A stretch of 64,000 bases of DNA from Laccaria trichodermophora. Lineage: Eukaryota > Basidiomycota > Agaricomycetes > Agaricales > Hydnangiaceae. Location: NCBI GenBank assembly GCA_018417955.1, contig JACTVC010000001.1, positions 4,464,001 through 4,528,000 on the forward strand, given 5' to 3'. Position 1 is the first letter of the stretch. Each line of letters begins with the position of its first letter. Position numbers and translations under genes: made by a program. A model generated the notes under the pieces. That model saw nothing but the letters and a program-made list of their open reading frames with translations, ran no database searches and had not been told where the DNA came from. Below, one piece after another: positions 35,290-47,800 of the stretch.

Positions 35290-35530
35290 GCATGTTGAAG
35301 AGAGGGGGAGGGAGTGGTGGGAGTGATGGAGAGGGGAGGAAGTGGTAGGGAGAGGGAGGGAGTGGTAGAGTGATGAAGGGGGGAAGGGAGGGAGGGAGGG
35401 AGGAGAGTGATGGTGGGGGGAAGGGGAGGGGAGTGATGGAGGGGGTAGGAGGGGAAGGGGAGTTATGGAGGGGAAGGGAGTAGACTGATGGAAGGAGTGT
35501 AGAGGAGGGGGGGTGAGGGAGGGGGGAAAG
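35290..35530 (+). repeat. Purine tract (GGGAGGGAGG)
   Basis: About 240 bp of almost pure A/G on the plus strand, in E1. It is the complement-strand equivalent of the C/T tracts in E2 and E10. Confidence 0.8.
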
Positions 35531-36399
35531 AATGATGGGTACTTACCTCGTGTCCTAAAGGGCTCGTCTTGGTATGCCGGTGATCGGTTTCATATGTCGG
35601 GTCTCGTTACCATACGTGGGTGCCCGTTTTTTAATGTGGGCACTCGTTTTCCATTTTCATGTGTGGGCAGATGTGGTTGTGTATGTGGAAGCATTGTGGA
35701 CATGAGGGGGAGTTGGATGTGGACATCGTGGACATGGACGTGGATGTTGTGGTGGTCGTTGGACACATCATCATCGTGGTCGTGGTCGTGTATGTTGTGC
35801 ATGGGTGGTAGTTGGTGTCGTGGACATGGAGGCATTGTACGTGCATCGGCACTCATCTTTGCATGTGGGCACTTGTTTTCGTACATGGGCACTCATTCAC
35901 GTTCGTGTTGTGTCATAGCCGGTTGGGGCGGTAGGCGTTGTTTGTGGGCAGTATGCGTTGTTGGCGGGGTATGTATCATGTGGGGGTGTCATCGTCACTA
36001 GGGGGTGGGGGTACTGGGTGTGAATGAAGAAATGGATGGGGGTGGGGGGTACTTACCTCAGCGTGCATCGTCACCATCTGGACAACATGGCACATCAATG
36101 GATGTGCCACATTGTCATTTCTGTCCACCATCGACATGGCAGGTGCTTGTCCAGCGGCTGGGGGTGGTGATGTGGCAGCGACACATTGTTGGTGGTGACA
36201 TTGCCATCATCGTTGTTGTTTGAGTGTGGTGCACGTGGACGAGTAGTGGGTGGCGGGCTGTGGGTTTCATGAACGAGATGGTGGTGCAGGAAAGAAAGAC
36301 AGTTGGCATGGCACAAACAACCAAAACAACCAGCACGTGTAGTGTGCGAAACGTGCTGGGTGTGGTGGTGATATAGAGCACTAGTTTCTACTACACATC

Positions 36400-36475
36400 C
36401 AAGGCCTTGTGGTTCAATGGTTAATTGTGTCATCATCTTGGTCATCTGTTTCATGAGCTCAAGAGTTCAATCCTT
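36400..36475 (+). repeat. tRNA-like segment in E1
   Basis: TGGTTCAATGGTTAA resembles a Pol III A box, and GAGTTCAATCC about 50 nt later a B box. The total length fits a tRNA, but stems are poor. Probably a tRNA-derived SINE head or relic. Confidence 0.45.
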
Positions 36476-36763
36476 GCTCATGCAATTTCATTTTTTGTAT
36501 ATAATAAATAAATTGAAGGCAATGAGTCCACATGGATTCCAGGTGATTTCATATGTGTTCTGAGGTGGAGTCCATGTTGTCCACATGGAGCAACTGGACT
36601 CCAACTGGACTCCAGCTGGAATCCAGATGGATTCTAGACAAAAAATTGGCTGGGTTATCAGCAAAAAAAAATTGTCTAAAATCCACCTGGACTCCAGGTG
36701 GATCCATGGAGTCCATCTGGAGTCCACATGGAATCTGTGGGGGAGAGTAAAGTCCTCTGGCTT

Positions 36764-38376
36764 GAGGTCTTTACACTCCCTGGGGTTTTCCATATGGAAT
36801 CCATGTGGAATGGCTGGATTCCACCATCCCTTCCATGGATTCCATATGGAATATTTTTGGCTGAGTCCCCAGCTATTTTTTTATTCCATATTCACTATGG
36901 ATTCCACATGGAATGGTGATGGAATGGTACATTCCACATGGATTCCATGGATCATTCCAGGTGGATTCCATTGGATTCCAAATAATTAATCCAGACCACT
37001 CATGTGAGATCATAAACATGTGAGATATACATGTGATCTCACTTGGGAGTACAAACATGATGCCATTGTCACAACGTGTGACATGGCCTCCTTTCTCCAG
37101 ACCACCACCACCAGCACACGACAACAGCACACAGCGATGACCGCCCACAATGACGAAACAGCACGACCACCCACAGCACCATCCCATCCGTCCCCACCCC
37201 ATCAATGGCCATGCCCATGCCAACGACGACATGCACGACCAACCACTGCCACATCAATGGCCACCACATCAATGGATGACAACACCAACAGACGACGACG
37301 ACGATGCCAATGGATGACAATGATGCCAACAGATGACGACGACACCAACAGATGACAATGACGCCAATGGACAACAACAATGCCAATCGACAATGATGAT
37401 GCCAACAGATGAAGATGACGCCGCCAGACGATGATGCCAACAGATGAGGACGACACCACCGCCAACGGATGACGACACCGCTGCCAACACACAACGATGA
37501 CGATGACGCCAACACACAATGACAATGATGCCAATGCACAACGACAACGCCAATGCACAATGACAATGCCAATGCATGACGACGATGACACTAACGGATG
37601 GCCACGGCGACGAGTGTTGTCCCTCCCCCCCTTCCTCCTTCCCTTTCCCCTGTTCCCCCCCATTTCCATATACCCCTTCCTTTCCCCTCCCTCCTCCTCT
37701 GTCCCTCCTCATTTCTCTGTCCCTACCCTCTTCCTTTTACCTGTCCCTTCCCCCTTCCTTTTCCCTGTCCCTTCCCCCTTCCTTTTCCCTGTCCCTACAC
37801 CCTTCCCCCTTCCTTTTCCCTGTCCCTACACCCTTCCCCTTCCCTTTTCCCTGTTCCTACACCCTTCCTCCTCCCCCCTTCCCTGTCCATCCCTTCCTTC
37901 CTCCACCCCCATTTCTCTCTGCTCCCCCCCCCCTTCCTTTCCCCCCTTTGTTCCTTTCCTTCCTCCCCACTTAGAATATAGTAAAATAATATTTGTGTAG
38001 CACTTCAATATATTAGAATTTTAATCTATATAACTGTTCTAAGCAGAAAGTTGTGAGGTTATTATAGAACAAAATATAATAATCAATTGACAACATTAGA
38101 CTTAGAATAAATATGATAGGCATGAAGTCACATGACCTGAACTCTTCATATGGAATCCATATGGAATCCAGATGGAATACCCCATGGAATCCAGATATTC
38201 AGATGGAATAGTCATGGAATGGTCCATAGGATTCCATCTTCATTCCATACCATTCCATGGTAGAAATCCATTCCATCTACCATTCCATCTTCATTCCATG
38301 GTGGGAATCCATGGAATTTATCCATTCCATCCTCATTCCATACCAGTCCATGTGGAATATCCCAGGGAGTGTAAAG
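36764..38376. mobile_element. Modular TIR element E2 abutting E1
   Basis: Starts GAGGTCTTTACACTCCC and ends GGGAGTGTAAAG (38365-38376), so the TIRs match E1, E3 and E10 at the family level. Inside are TTCCATATGGAATCC-type arrays at both ends (36790-36970, 38140-38350), a GAC/CAACA-rich tract (37080-37610), a pyrimidine tract (37617-37970), an AT spacer, and a CATGTGACC/CATGTGATC word near each array. Only six bases (TGGCTT) separate it from E1. No transposase. Confidence 0.7.
37617..37970 (+). repeat. Polypyrimidine tract with 24-bp period
   Basis: CCTTCCTTTTCCCTGTCCCT repeats roughly every 23-30 bp, making a pyrimidine minisatellite. Frames through it are Pro/Leu/Ser low complexity. Confidence 0.85.
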
Positions 38377-39004
38377 TATTGGAAGAAAGATTACTGACTG
38401 TCACTTCTAACTTCATGAGGTCAGAAATGGAAATGGAAAAGGAGACGGTGAACATACCTGTCAAATTATGAGTAGGAAACTCCAAAGAAGTAGATGATTT
38501 ACAGTCAATGTCACGAAGCTATTCAATTCTCATAGGAATGGATCAAGATGAAATAGTAAAATGGAGGACAGCTTATGAAGAAGGTCCTCATTTTAACTTA
38601 GTTTTGAAAGCAATAAGAGAGGACAAGGACAACAGTGTACCTTTCCCACAATATCAGTATGCTGATAATGGACCATTATATTTTGAAGACAGCATAGGAA
38701 ATTCAAGAATGTGCATACCCAGAGGTTTAAGAAATGAAATCATGATGGAAGGTTATGATGTTATTTTGGAAGCGGCTCATAGCAGCTATTATAAAACCTA
38801 TAATAGAATTAGTGTGGTCTATTACTGGCCTCAGATGTCTAGGGAGATCAAGATTTTCGTGAACACTTGTGATGTGTGTCAGAAGACGAAACCCAGAAGA
38901 CATGCACCAGTAGGCCTGCTACAACCTATACCCATTCCCTCACAACCCTTCAAAGTAGTTACGATGGATTTTATACCAGAACTTCCCTTATCAAACAGAT
39001 CCAA
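38377..39004 (+). pseudogene. Ty3/Gypsy pol, part B: integrase N-terminus
   Basis: The same element continues after E2, with VLEERLLTVTSNFMR and a TGA at 38469. The integrase zinc-binding region follows: AAHSSYYKTYNRI, YYWPQM and CDVCQKTK. The first His of the HHCC motif is Tyr in this copy. The catalytic core begins FKVVTMDFIPELP, whose Asp is the first of the DDE triad. The frame is cut by a MITE at 39005-39606. A short piece of pol (end of RNase H to tether) was lost around the E1/E2 site. Confidence 0.85.
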
Positions 39005-39007
39005 TAA

Positions 39008-39603
39008 GGCTCTGTTCGGCAATGAGAATACGGTCGTATTCTCATTTTGATGGCAGACGGTATTATTCCCACCATGCCAAATCAAGTAGCCGGGGCATGT
39101 GCATAGCTACCCCACGCTTTATATGGAAATCTTTTATTTATTATTTCTGCACATAATTATTATGCAGGTCCTATCTTAGATTCTTAAATATAAAATATGC
39201 ATATTGATCACAACCTAATTGAAGCTGGTGTTTTTTTTGAAGAGTTTCTTGAAGTACTGTGCATATTCTGAATACTGGGTGTATTAAAATGACATATTTG
39301 AATTTTGATGAGCTATTTTAATTATTATAATATTATTTTATATTACTATATTTCTTATTTAATCCTTTGTACCCTTCTTGATAGTGGGGATTTAATGTTG
39401 GATATACTCCAGTCAAATGTGAAAATGTAAAGTAAACTGAAGGACAATAATGCCACTAATCAACCAATCCCACACCTGCTGAGGAAATGATCGGGGTGAA
39501 ATCATTGAGGTAGCTTTGCACGTGCTGCGCCTACTTGATTTGGAATAATACCGTCTGCCATCAAAATGAGAATACGACCGTATTCTCGTTGCCGAACAGA
39601 GCC
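39008..39603. mobile_element. Tourist-like (PIF/Harbinger) MITE, TAA TSD
   Basis: 596 bp with termini GGCTCTGTTCGGCAA and TTGCCGAACAGAGCC; complementarity continues for about 55 bp (through GAGAATACG...CAGACGGTATTATTCC). A 3-bp direct TAA flanks it (39005-39007, 39604-39606), as is usual for PIF/Harbinger elements. The interior is AT-rich and non-coding. Removing the element and one TAA restores the Gypsy integrase frame exactly, which confirms both boundaries. Confidence 0.9.
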
Positions 39604-39606
39604 TAA

Positions 39607-39680
39607 CATTTTGGTGATTGTTGACAAACTTATGAAGTATGCCATATTCATTCCAACAACTGTAAAGATCGGCAAAGTCC
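39607..39680 (+). pseudogene. Ty3/Gypsy pol, part C: integrase core
   Basis: ILVIVDKLMKYAIFIPTTVK follows the MITE in frame with part B, and this is the expected core segment. It ends at GGCAAAGTCC, where E12 begins. The next colinear segment resumes at 49683 with ACAAAGTCGG, so the shared CAAAGTC marks the break. Confidence 0.85.
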
Positions 39681-39684
39681 AATA

Positions 39685-40230
39685 CTTTACCATCCCCCAC
39701 ACAATCCACATGGACTCCACTGGCTTCCACTGGCTTCCACTGGACTCCACTGGACTTCACTACATACTGGACCATTATAACAATATTCACAAAACTGGAC
39801 TCCACTGGACTCCACTGGACTCCCAACACAAAACTGGACTGGACTGGACTGGACAAACTGGACTCCACTGGACTTTCCCAACACAAAACTGGACTGGACT
39901 GCCAGACCTTAAGCTTGAACACACTTAGATTTCAAAAAAAAAAATTTTGAAGTATATTTAATAACTACATAAATTAATATTACTACATTCTATGTTACAG
40001 GGGGGGAGGGAGTGGGAGGGGGAGGTGGAGTTCAAGAAGGGAAAGGAAGGGGGGAGAGAGGAAGAAAGGGGGGGGAGGAATGAAGGGGGGAATGGAGGAA
40101 TGAAGGGGGGGAGGGAGGAATGAAGGGGGGGGGGGGAAGGAATGGAGGGGGGGAAGGGAGGGGGCAATGAATGCTGAGAAATGGAGGGGGAGGGAGTGGT
40201 GGTGCTGAGTCCTCGTCGCCCTCTGCTCAC
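39685..40230. mobile_element. E12, modular TIR element, right end unclear
   Basis: Begins CTTTACCATCCCCCAC and continues with a TGGACTCCAC/TGGACTGGAC array (39708-39900). Then come an A-run and AT spacer (39930-39995) and a purine tract (40000-40195), followed by GTC-rich sequence. This is the E1/E2 module order, but I cannot find a matching right terminus. Confidence 0.55.
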
Positions 40231-41390
40231 GTCACTGTTGACATGTCATCATGTTGTGTCGTCATTCTCACATGTTGTCGTCCTTGCTGCATTGCTGTCA
40301 TCCTCATTGGCGCGCATCGTTGATGTGTCATGTCGTTGAGGAAGAACAAGAGTTCAGTATGGGGGACAGAGCACCAGTCGACTACCTTGTAAACACGAGA
40401 GAAAGAGAGAAGAGGAAATGGAAGGGACAAAGGAATGGCCTAAAGTAGTACTTAGCATAGTCAATGACTTTAAAAGCTTAAACGGTGGTGTGAGTTCTTG
40501 TGAGCACTTGGAGAATGTGGCATGAGTTTGTGAATGTGCTCAATGTGTCTATCTTGAGGATTGCCACGCCTTGGTGCACGACGACTTAGTAGGTGACAGA
40601 GGGAGTTTTGAAGAGAGGGGAAGTAGATTCAAAAGGGTCAAATGTTGACACTAACTGTGAGAGGTAAAAAGTGGGGGAAAAGAAAAAGGTACTCCATTCG
40701 ACAGGTGGGAGGACACCTTTAATACACAAATGATAATCACAAGGCATTCGACACATTCTCTTGTGTTGCCTGTCCCCAAAGATTCTAATTTTAGAAAACG
40801 AAGAAAGGTGTTGAAAAATAAAAAGAAACACATAAAACTTATGCCTCCCGCATGATTCCTCAACCAAATCTTTGAGCTGGGGATTGCTCGGGGAATTGAA
40901 CAATGCTGGGGAAGCTTATTTACATGCGCGTCGCTGCCCTCAACACGAGCGCCCCAGTCGTTGACAACTCTACCCTACCGTCCAGCCCTTGGAAAAGGTA
41001 TCGGTCTCATGGGAAGACGTTAAAAGTAACTGAACAGAATAAAACAAAATATATACGAAAGGTGTGCACAAAATGAATCCTTGAATCCGAAATCCTTCAA
41101 GTTGACGCGAAGAAATTGTGATTGAAGAAGTAGCTGGCGATGATGTCATACGAGGGCTTTGTTTACAGCGAGATGCTGGATATTGCATCATTGGGCTGGG
41201 ACTTCTTCAGTGCATGTGGTCACTCATCAGGCGCTCGTGTAGATGTTTGAATGGATCTTTCAAAATACTCTTGATGACCTGAAGAATAAGAAAAAAACTT
41301 TGGAGCCTAGAGAAATTTAAAATACACAATAAAATTCAAAACACAAAAGAAAACATTGAAAAGGCGAAGTGCCATGAACATGTCATTTGG
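40231..41390. other. No recognisable gene
   Basis: Short minus-strand frames (40586-40903, 40970-41191) carry no family motif. The composition is close to that of unique sequence. It may be a fragment carried within the insertion block between E12 and the palindrome. Confidence 0.4.
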
Positions 41391-41885
41391 CACTTCCACA
41401 TCGTCGTTGTCTGTTGGGTGTCATCGTCCATTGTGTCATCGTCCATCGCGTGTCATCGTTGTCTGTGACGTGTCGTCATCCATCACATGTTGTCAACCAT
41501 GTTGTTGTCATCTGTCGCATGTTGTTGTCATCCTCTGTCGTCATATTGTCATCTGTTGGGTGTGGTCATCCGTTGGGCGTCCTTTTCGGGTGTGGTGGTG
41601 GGTGCTCTCAGCGCTTTTTGTATTTCATGGGCGCTCGTTCATCGTCGTCGTGTGTGGCTCGTTGTTGTTGCATGTGGGTTGTTGTTGTCGTGTGTGGCTC
41701 GTCGTCCGTTGTGGTCGTTGTCCATTGGGGTCGGTGGCATACCATTGGCCCATGATGTGGCAACGTCATGGGCACTCTTCCTCAACCTTGGCCCATCGTT
41801 CTGCGTTGGTGTGAGCATCGTTGGCATGGGTGTCGTTGGCATGGGTGTCGTTGGCATGGGTGTCGTTGGCATGGGTGTGGACACT
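41391..41885 (+). repeat. GTCGTC/CATCG-rich tract and 15-bp tandem repeat
   Basis: TCGTCATCC/TTGTTGTCATC words fill 41391-41720. At 41812-41880 a 15-bp unit (GTTGGCATGGGTGTC) repeats four times. This is the GAC-rich module of the E-type elements on the other strand. No gene is supported. Confidence 0.65.
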
Positions 41886-41889
41886 GTTG

Positions 41890-42400
41890 AGGGGTACCTA
41901 CCACTTATATGATAAACCTTAAGCAAATGCCTGCACAGTTATCTGTTTCCTGCCAGGTGTGTTATGATATGAGATACTTAGGCAAGCTCAATGAAATATG
42001 TCTCATTTCCTGCCAGAGGTATTTCATTTTTTTGTCAGGGATATTTCATTTCTTGCCTTGAGATATTTCATATTCTTAGCTGGGCTATTTCATATTCTTA
42101 GCTGGGCTATTTCGTATCCTTGCCCAGGGCTATTTCATATCCATTTCATTCCTTGCCTAGTGCGATTTCATATCTTTGCCTGGGCAATTTCATATCTCTA
42201 CCTGGGCAATTTCATATCCATTTCATTCCTTGCCTTGTGCGATTTCATATCTTTGCCTGAGCAATTTCATATCCCTGCCTGGGCAATTTCATATCCATTT
42301 CATTCCTTGCCTTGTACAATTTCATATCTTTGCCAGGGCAATTTCATATCTCTACCTGGGCAATTTCATATTTTTGCCTAGGCAATTTCATACCTAGCCT
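41890..42400 (+). repeat. Truncated half-copy of element E6
   Basis: CTACCACTTATATGATAAACCTTAAGC and the CAATTTCATATC array that follows match the first part of E6 at 44900-45535. The copy ends at CATACCTAGCCT, where E6 continues differently, and an inverted partner is missing. Confidence 0.7.
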
Positions 42401-42404
42401 CATG

Positions 42405-42560
42405 ATATCTCTATTGTCTGACAGGTTATTCAGATTTAACGCTCCTAATTGATGACTGGGCTGCTTACCATACTCTGTGATGTAACATGATATCTCTATT
42501 GTCTGACAGGTTATTCAGATTTAATGCTCCTAATTGATGACTGGGCTGCTTACCATACTC
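42405..42560 (+). repeat. 76-bp direct duplication at palindrome edge
   Basis: ATGATATCTCTATTGTCTGA...CTTACCATACTCTG occurs twice in tandem (from 42405 and from 42487), but only once in the right palindrome arm. The extra copy lies just outside the left boundary of the palindrome, so it may record the breakpoint repair. Confidence 0.75.
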
Positions 42561-44423
42561 TGCATCCTGCATGACTAGGTCCTCGTTGTCCATAACACTT
42601 GAACCACTGTCTCACTGGACAAGTCACTGATGGTGGAGCTGTAGGCCGAGGGGAGAACATATGACACAGAGTTGGAAGGCTCTATAGTTCTCATGAGCTG
42701 TAAGAAAATTGTTTGTAAAATTGAATGTGTACCCTCACTGGGTCCTTTAATGAGATAGCAGTCAGGGAAGCTTAGTCCCAGAGTGCCATGGTAAGCTGCA
42801 TCTCAGTTCCAGCCTGAATAAGGACCTAAATAATCTGCCTTGGTACGTGTGGTGTGAATCCACTGTATGGCCTGTCGTCCCATGTTCTGGAAATCGACAT
42901 ACCATGCTTGAATATTTTCTCACAATGTGTATCCGTAAAGCAGATTCATGCAATCAGAGTCCAGAGTTGTTAAGACGGTTGGGCGTTGCATTGCGATGCG
43001 GTCAAACTGGAACTGTGGGATATACATGTGTAAAGAAATGGGTAAGGAAGGATTGATGGGTATGGAGTGTATAGCTGTGTGCGTTATGACCTGTGCAACG
43101 CAATGTAATGCCCACCACAATGAGGAACTGGTGGCCAGGTTGAGCGTGTACAAAATTTGTCCATCAGGAAGGGTAAGGGAAATAAAATTGTCTGCCGTGA
43201 GTTGATAATTAAAAGGATGAATGTCATTGGCAATGGTGTTGACAGATTGAAAAGGGGTAAGATGAAGGTTGGGGAATGAAGGCATATAGGTTTCGACAGT
43301 CTGCATGATAAGAAAAGAGATGAGAGCATGTTTGATTGAAGGCAAGGAAAAAATGTTTGGATAGTTAGAGGTCAACGTATGGTTTAAATAAAATTTCCGT
43401 TCATTTATTTTACCTGTTTTAGTTTTTTGGATTGAGATGCCTTATTGTTAATCCACTCTGTTAACATGACCGGTGTGTTTTTCAAATTCTGCCTTGGTTC
43501 CCAAGTGTCAGCTTCTGGACTGTACCCTGTATAGTGTACCTGATAGATGGGTATACGCTTACTGTTCCTGCCTTTGTGCCACAACTTGGCCACAATGTGT
43601 TCCACCTGATACTCCGGTAGTTCTTCAAAGTTCATTCATTTCATTTTAATCTTGGGTCTCTCTCCAAATTTTTCAGGAGATTCCTGATATTTTTCTAAGT
43701 GTTCTATATTGAGTATGGGATGCATTCCAAACAAGGCAGGCATATGAAGATGATATGAAACTGGACTCAGCTTTTGAATTATTTCAAATGGTCTGTTGTA
43801 TTTGGTTAAAAGTTTGTCTCCCTGCCCCTTCTCGTCTCTGAGAAGTCCTAGGTTTTTCTGATTGATGATGACATGATCACCCTCCTGAAACTCCCAAGTT
43901 AGTCTGTCTTTCTCTGGAAAATCTGACCCAAGAGTAGGGCATCCTGTGCCTTCTTTCGCTCGGCCTCGAAACCTTCCACCATGTGCAGCGCTTTCTCATC
44001 AAGTACTTCCATGCGGTCCTCATGTACATTGTTCCTTCCTATAGCTTGAGGGCTTGTCAGCAGGGTTGACCCAGTAATAGGATGGTATCCTCTTAACAAG
44101 TAAGCAGGTGTGAATCCTGTAGCTGTATGAGGTGAGCTGTTATAGGAAAGTGCAAGAATGTCCAATAGATCGCCCCAGTTATCGCGTTCAGGGTTGATAT
44201 AGGCTTGGATTGAGATTTCCAGACCCTGATTCATTACTTCCATCTGTCCATCCGCTTGTGGATGGTATGACATCGTTAGGGACCGTTTCATCCCCATTAG
44301 TTGGCAAACTTCTTTCCAAAAATCTCCTCACCAACACGTGTTGCGATCCAAGATGATCTGTTGAGGTATTCCAAATTTGGTCACTACATGTTTAAAAAAC
44401 AGTCTGGCCGTTCCGACTTTGTG
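42479..44423 (-). pseudogene. Inverted duplicate of Gypsy 3' coding region
   Basis: Reverse complement of 49683-51627, carrying the same frameshift and the same TGA stops in the integrase C-terminus, the chromodomain region and the downstream reading frame. Sharing every lesion means the duplication happened after the element had decayed, or that conversion keeps the arms equal. Confidence 0.9.
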
Positions 44424-44892
44424 AGGTCTTTACCCTCCCCCACGTAATCCATATGGACTCCAGTGGAGTCCAGTGGCCCTCTTACCAGGCCAGATTGGCT
44501 GGCAGAATGCCCAGTCCAGTCCAGTGGAGTCCAGTGCATTCCAGTCATTCCAGTATATGATTATTATTATATATGAATACTACTAACAAAGCGAAAATAG
44601 ACTATACAATAAACAAGTTAGACTTATAATTTTATTGATCAATGAATGGAAAGGTTATAATTTACATATAGTGTGGGTCAGTGATAGCTGCAATAAGGAT
44701 TCATGATTTTGTTCAGTCTATGGGGTGAGGTCATGTGACTTACTTGAGGGCATGCCATATCATCACGTCTCCTCTTTGTGGCATCATCACACTTCCGTGA
44801 CCATCACTTTCCCTTCCACCACCACCACCTATTCCCTCTCGATGCCCCTCACTGCCGTTTCAATGCTGACATCGCCCATGCCGATGGTGCAC

Positions 44893-47800
44893 TAGTCCCT
44901 ACCACCTTATATGATAAACCTTAAGCAAATGCCTGCACAGTTATCTGTTTCCTGCCAGGTGTGTTATGATATGAGATACTTAGGCAAGCTCAATGAAATA
45001 TGTCTCATTTCCTGCCAGAGGTATTTCATTTTTTTGTCAGGGATATTTCATTTCTTGCCTTGAGATATTTCATATTCTTAGCTGGGCTATTTCATATCCT
45101 TGCCCAGGGCTATTTCATATCCATTTCATTCCTTGCCTAGTGCAATTTCATATCTTTGCCTGGGCAATTTCATATCCCTGCCTGGGCAATTTCACATCCA
45201 TTTCATTCTTTGCCTTGTGCAATTTCATATCTTTGCCTGGGCAATTTCATATCCATTTCATTCCTTGCCTTGTACAATTTCATATCTTTGCCTAGGCAAT
45301 TTCATATCTCTACTTGGGCAATTTCATATCCATTTCATTCCTTGCCTTGTGCGATTTCATATCTTTGCCTGAGCAATTTCATATCTTTGCCTGAGCAATT
45401 TCATATCTTTGCCTGTGCAATTTCATATCTCTACCTGGGCAATTTCATATCTTTGCCTGGGCAATTTCACATCCATTTCATTCCTTGCCTGGGGCAATTT
45501 CATATTTTTGCCTAGGCAATTTCATACCTAGCCTACTGCATTTATCATTGCCCCCTCACTGTTTCCCACAGTCTGCTCACTGTTTTCAGGGTCCAAAAGT
45601 GCACTTCTAAATATGGAAATGTGCGCTTTTTTTATAAAAGAAAAATAGCAATAAAATAGGGAAAATTCATGGGATAATAGTAGCAAATTTGCAAGGTTTG
45701 TATTTGTCAGGGTCGATTGGGGGATGTCATGATATTGGTCACATGACCAATTACCAAAAATGGTCAAAAAACAAAAGTTGTAGCCTTACACTGTAGCTTC
45801 TTGAATCTGTTCAAATTATGTTCTGAAGTGCTCACATTGTGGATATATGAGGTAAAGGAATCCCAAAAGTGTTGCATTTTTTTTTTGTTTTTTGCACTTT
45901 TCTCCATGAAAACAAAACCAAATAATATGATTTCAGTATATTTAGAAAGCTAAAAGAAAGGGCTACAGTTATTGTATTGTGGGAAAAATGACCAAAAAAG
46001 GAAGGTGCATGCCCTAGAAAAAGAATTGTCAGATATAGAAAAGACTACAAAAGTTGGACATAGACTACAAATTTTACTGATACACTACAAAAGACTACAA
46101 AGTTGGACTTAGACTACAAAGTTAAGGTTAGGGCTAAAAGGTTATCGAAAGTCAACCTAGCCCATCCATCCCATACATGGCACATATTTGTTGGGAAAAT
46201 GGCTGGGGAATATACAGATACATTGCAGGGACCCTATGCCATGTTTGGTTTGAGTGCAAAAGAGAGCATGAGAGCCATTATAAAAGGTTGTCCTGTCCAC
46301 TTTTTTAGACCACAAAAGTTTGTAATGTCTGCTTTTGTCATTAGAAAAGTTTGTAGTGTCCACTTTTTGAGACTACAAAAGTTTGTAGTGTGCGCTTTTT
46401 CATTAAAAAAGTTTGTAATGTCCACTTTTTGAGACTACAAAAGTTGTAGTGTTGCACTTTTTCATTAGAAAAGTTTGTAGTGTCCGCTTTTTGAGACTAC
46501 AAAAGTTTGTAGTGTGTGCTTTTTCATTAGAAAAGTTTGTAGTGTCTGCTGTTTGAGACTACAAAAGTTTGTAGTTGACATGTAGGCTATGGTGTCCTTA
46601 ACCCTGTCTAGGTTATGGGGATGAGGTTGAAGGATTGACATGATCTTACATATTGCCAGTGCTGCAGAATTAGTTTTTGACATCATGCACAAGTTGTCTT
46701 TCACATTAGGAAAGGCTATTCTGAGCCTTTCATATTGATACCTACTGCCCTACCTCAAAACATAATTATAAGTTCATGTGGCAATATGGCTGAAGGATTG
46801 CCATGACTTTACATATTGCTATTGCCACATTATTAGTTTTTCACATCATGCCCAAGTTAGCTGTCAAGCCAGAGAAGGCCATTCATGTCGAAGGCTATTC
46901 TGAGCCTTTCATATTGATACCTACTGCCCTACCTCAAAACATAATTATAAGTTCATGTGGCAATATGGCTGAAGGATTGCCATGACTTTACATATTGCTA
47001 TTGCCACATTATTAGTTTTTCACATCATGCCCAAGTTAGCTGTCAAGCCAGAGAAGGCCATTCATGTCGATAGCTACTGGCCTGTCCCAAACATAGTCAA
47101 CTTTGATATCAGCTTTTTAAGTGCTACAGGATGATGGGCTGATTCATTCTTGGAGGTGTCCTCAAGTCAGGTCATGTTGTAAGTTAATCATGTATTGAGA
47201 CAGAATAGTAGATATCAACATGAATGGCCTCCTCTGGCTTGACAGCTAACTTGGGCATGATGTGAAAAACTAATAATGTGGCAATAGCAATATGTAAAGT
47301 CATGGCAATCCTTCAGCCATATTGCCACATGAACTTATAATTATGTTTTGAGGTAGGGCAGTAGGTATCAATATGAAAGGCTCAGAATAGCCTTTCCTAA
47401 TGTGAAAGACAACTTGTGCATGATGTCAAAAACTAATTCTGCAGCACTGGCAATATGTAAGATCATGTCAATCCTTCAACCTCATCCCCATAACCTAGAC
47501 AGGGTTAAGGACACCATAGCCTACATGTCAACTACAAACTTTTGTAGTCTCAAACAGCAGACACTACAAACTTTTCTAATGAAAAAGCACACACTACAAA
47601 CTTTTGTAGTCTCAAAAAGCGGACACTACAAACTTTTCTAATGAAAAAGTGCAACACTACAACTTTTGTAGTCTCAAAAAGTGGACATTACAAACTTTTT
47701 TAATGAAAAAGCGCACACTACAAACTTTTGTAGTCTCAAAAAGTGGACACTACAAACTTTTCTAATGACAAAAGCAGACATTACAAACTTTTGTGGTCTA

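Larger units (their letters stand above)
34949..36757. mobile_element. Modular TIR element E1 inside Gypsy
   Basis: The left end begins TTACCCTCCCCCAC (34949). The right end reads GTGGGGGAGAGTAAAG ending at 36757. Both are followed inward by arrays of TGGACTCCA/TGGAATCCA words. Internally the order is array, AT-rich spacer (35180-35290), G-rich purine tract (35290-35530), GTGGTCG-rich tract (35540-36230), a tRNA-like segment, and the second array (36530-36735). No transposase. The first seven or so bases of the left terminus appear lost compared with sister elements, and no clean target duplication is visible. Confidence 0.7.

Noticed and set aside
37020..38008. Pro/Ser/Leu and Val/Ser/His-rich frames in E2
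   Set aside because: Same low-complexity tracts as in E10; no homology or splice structure.
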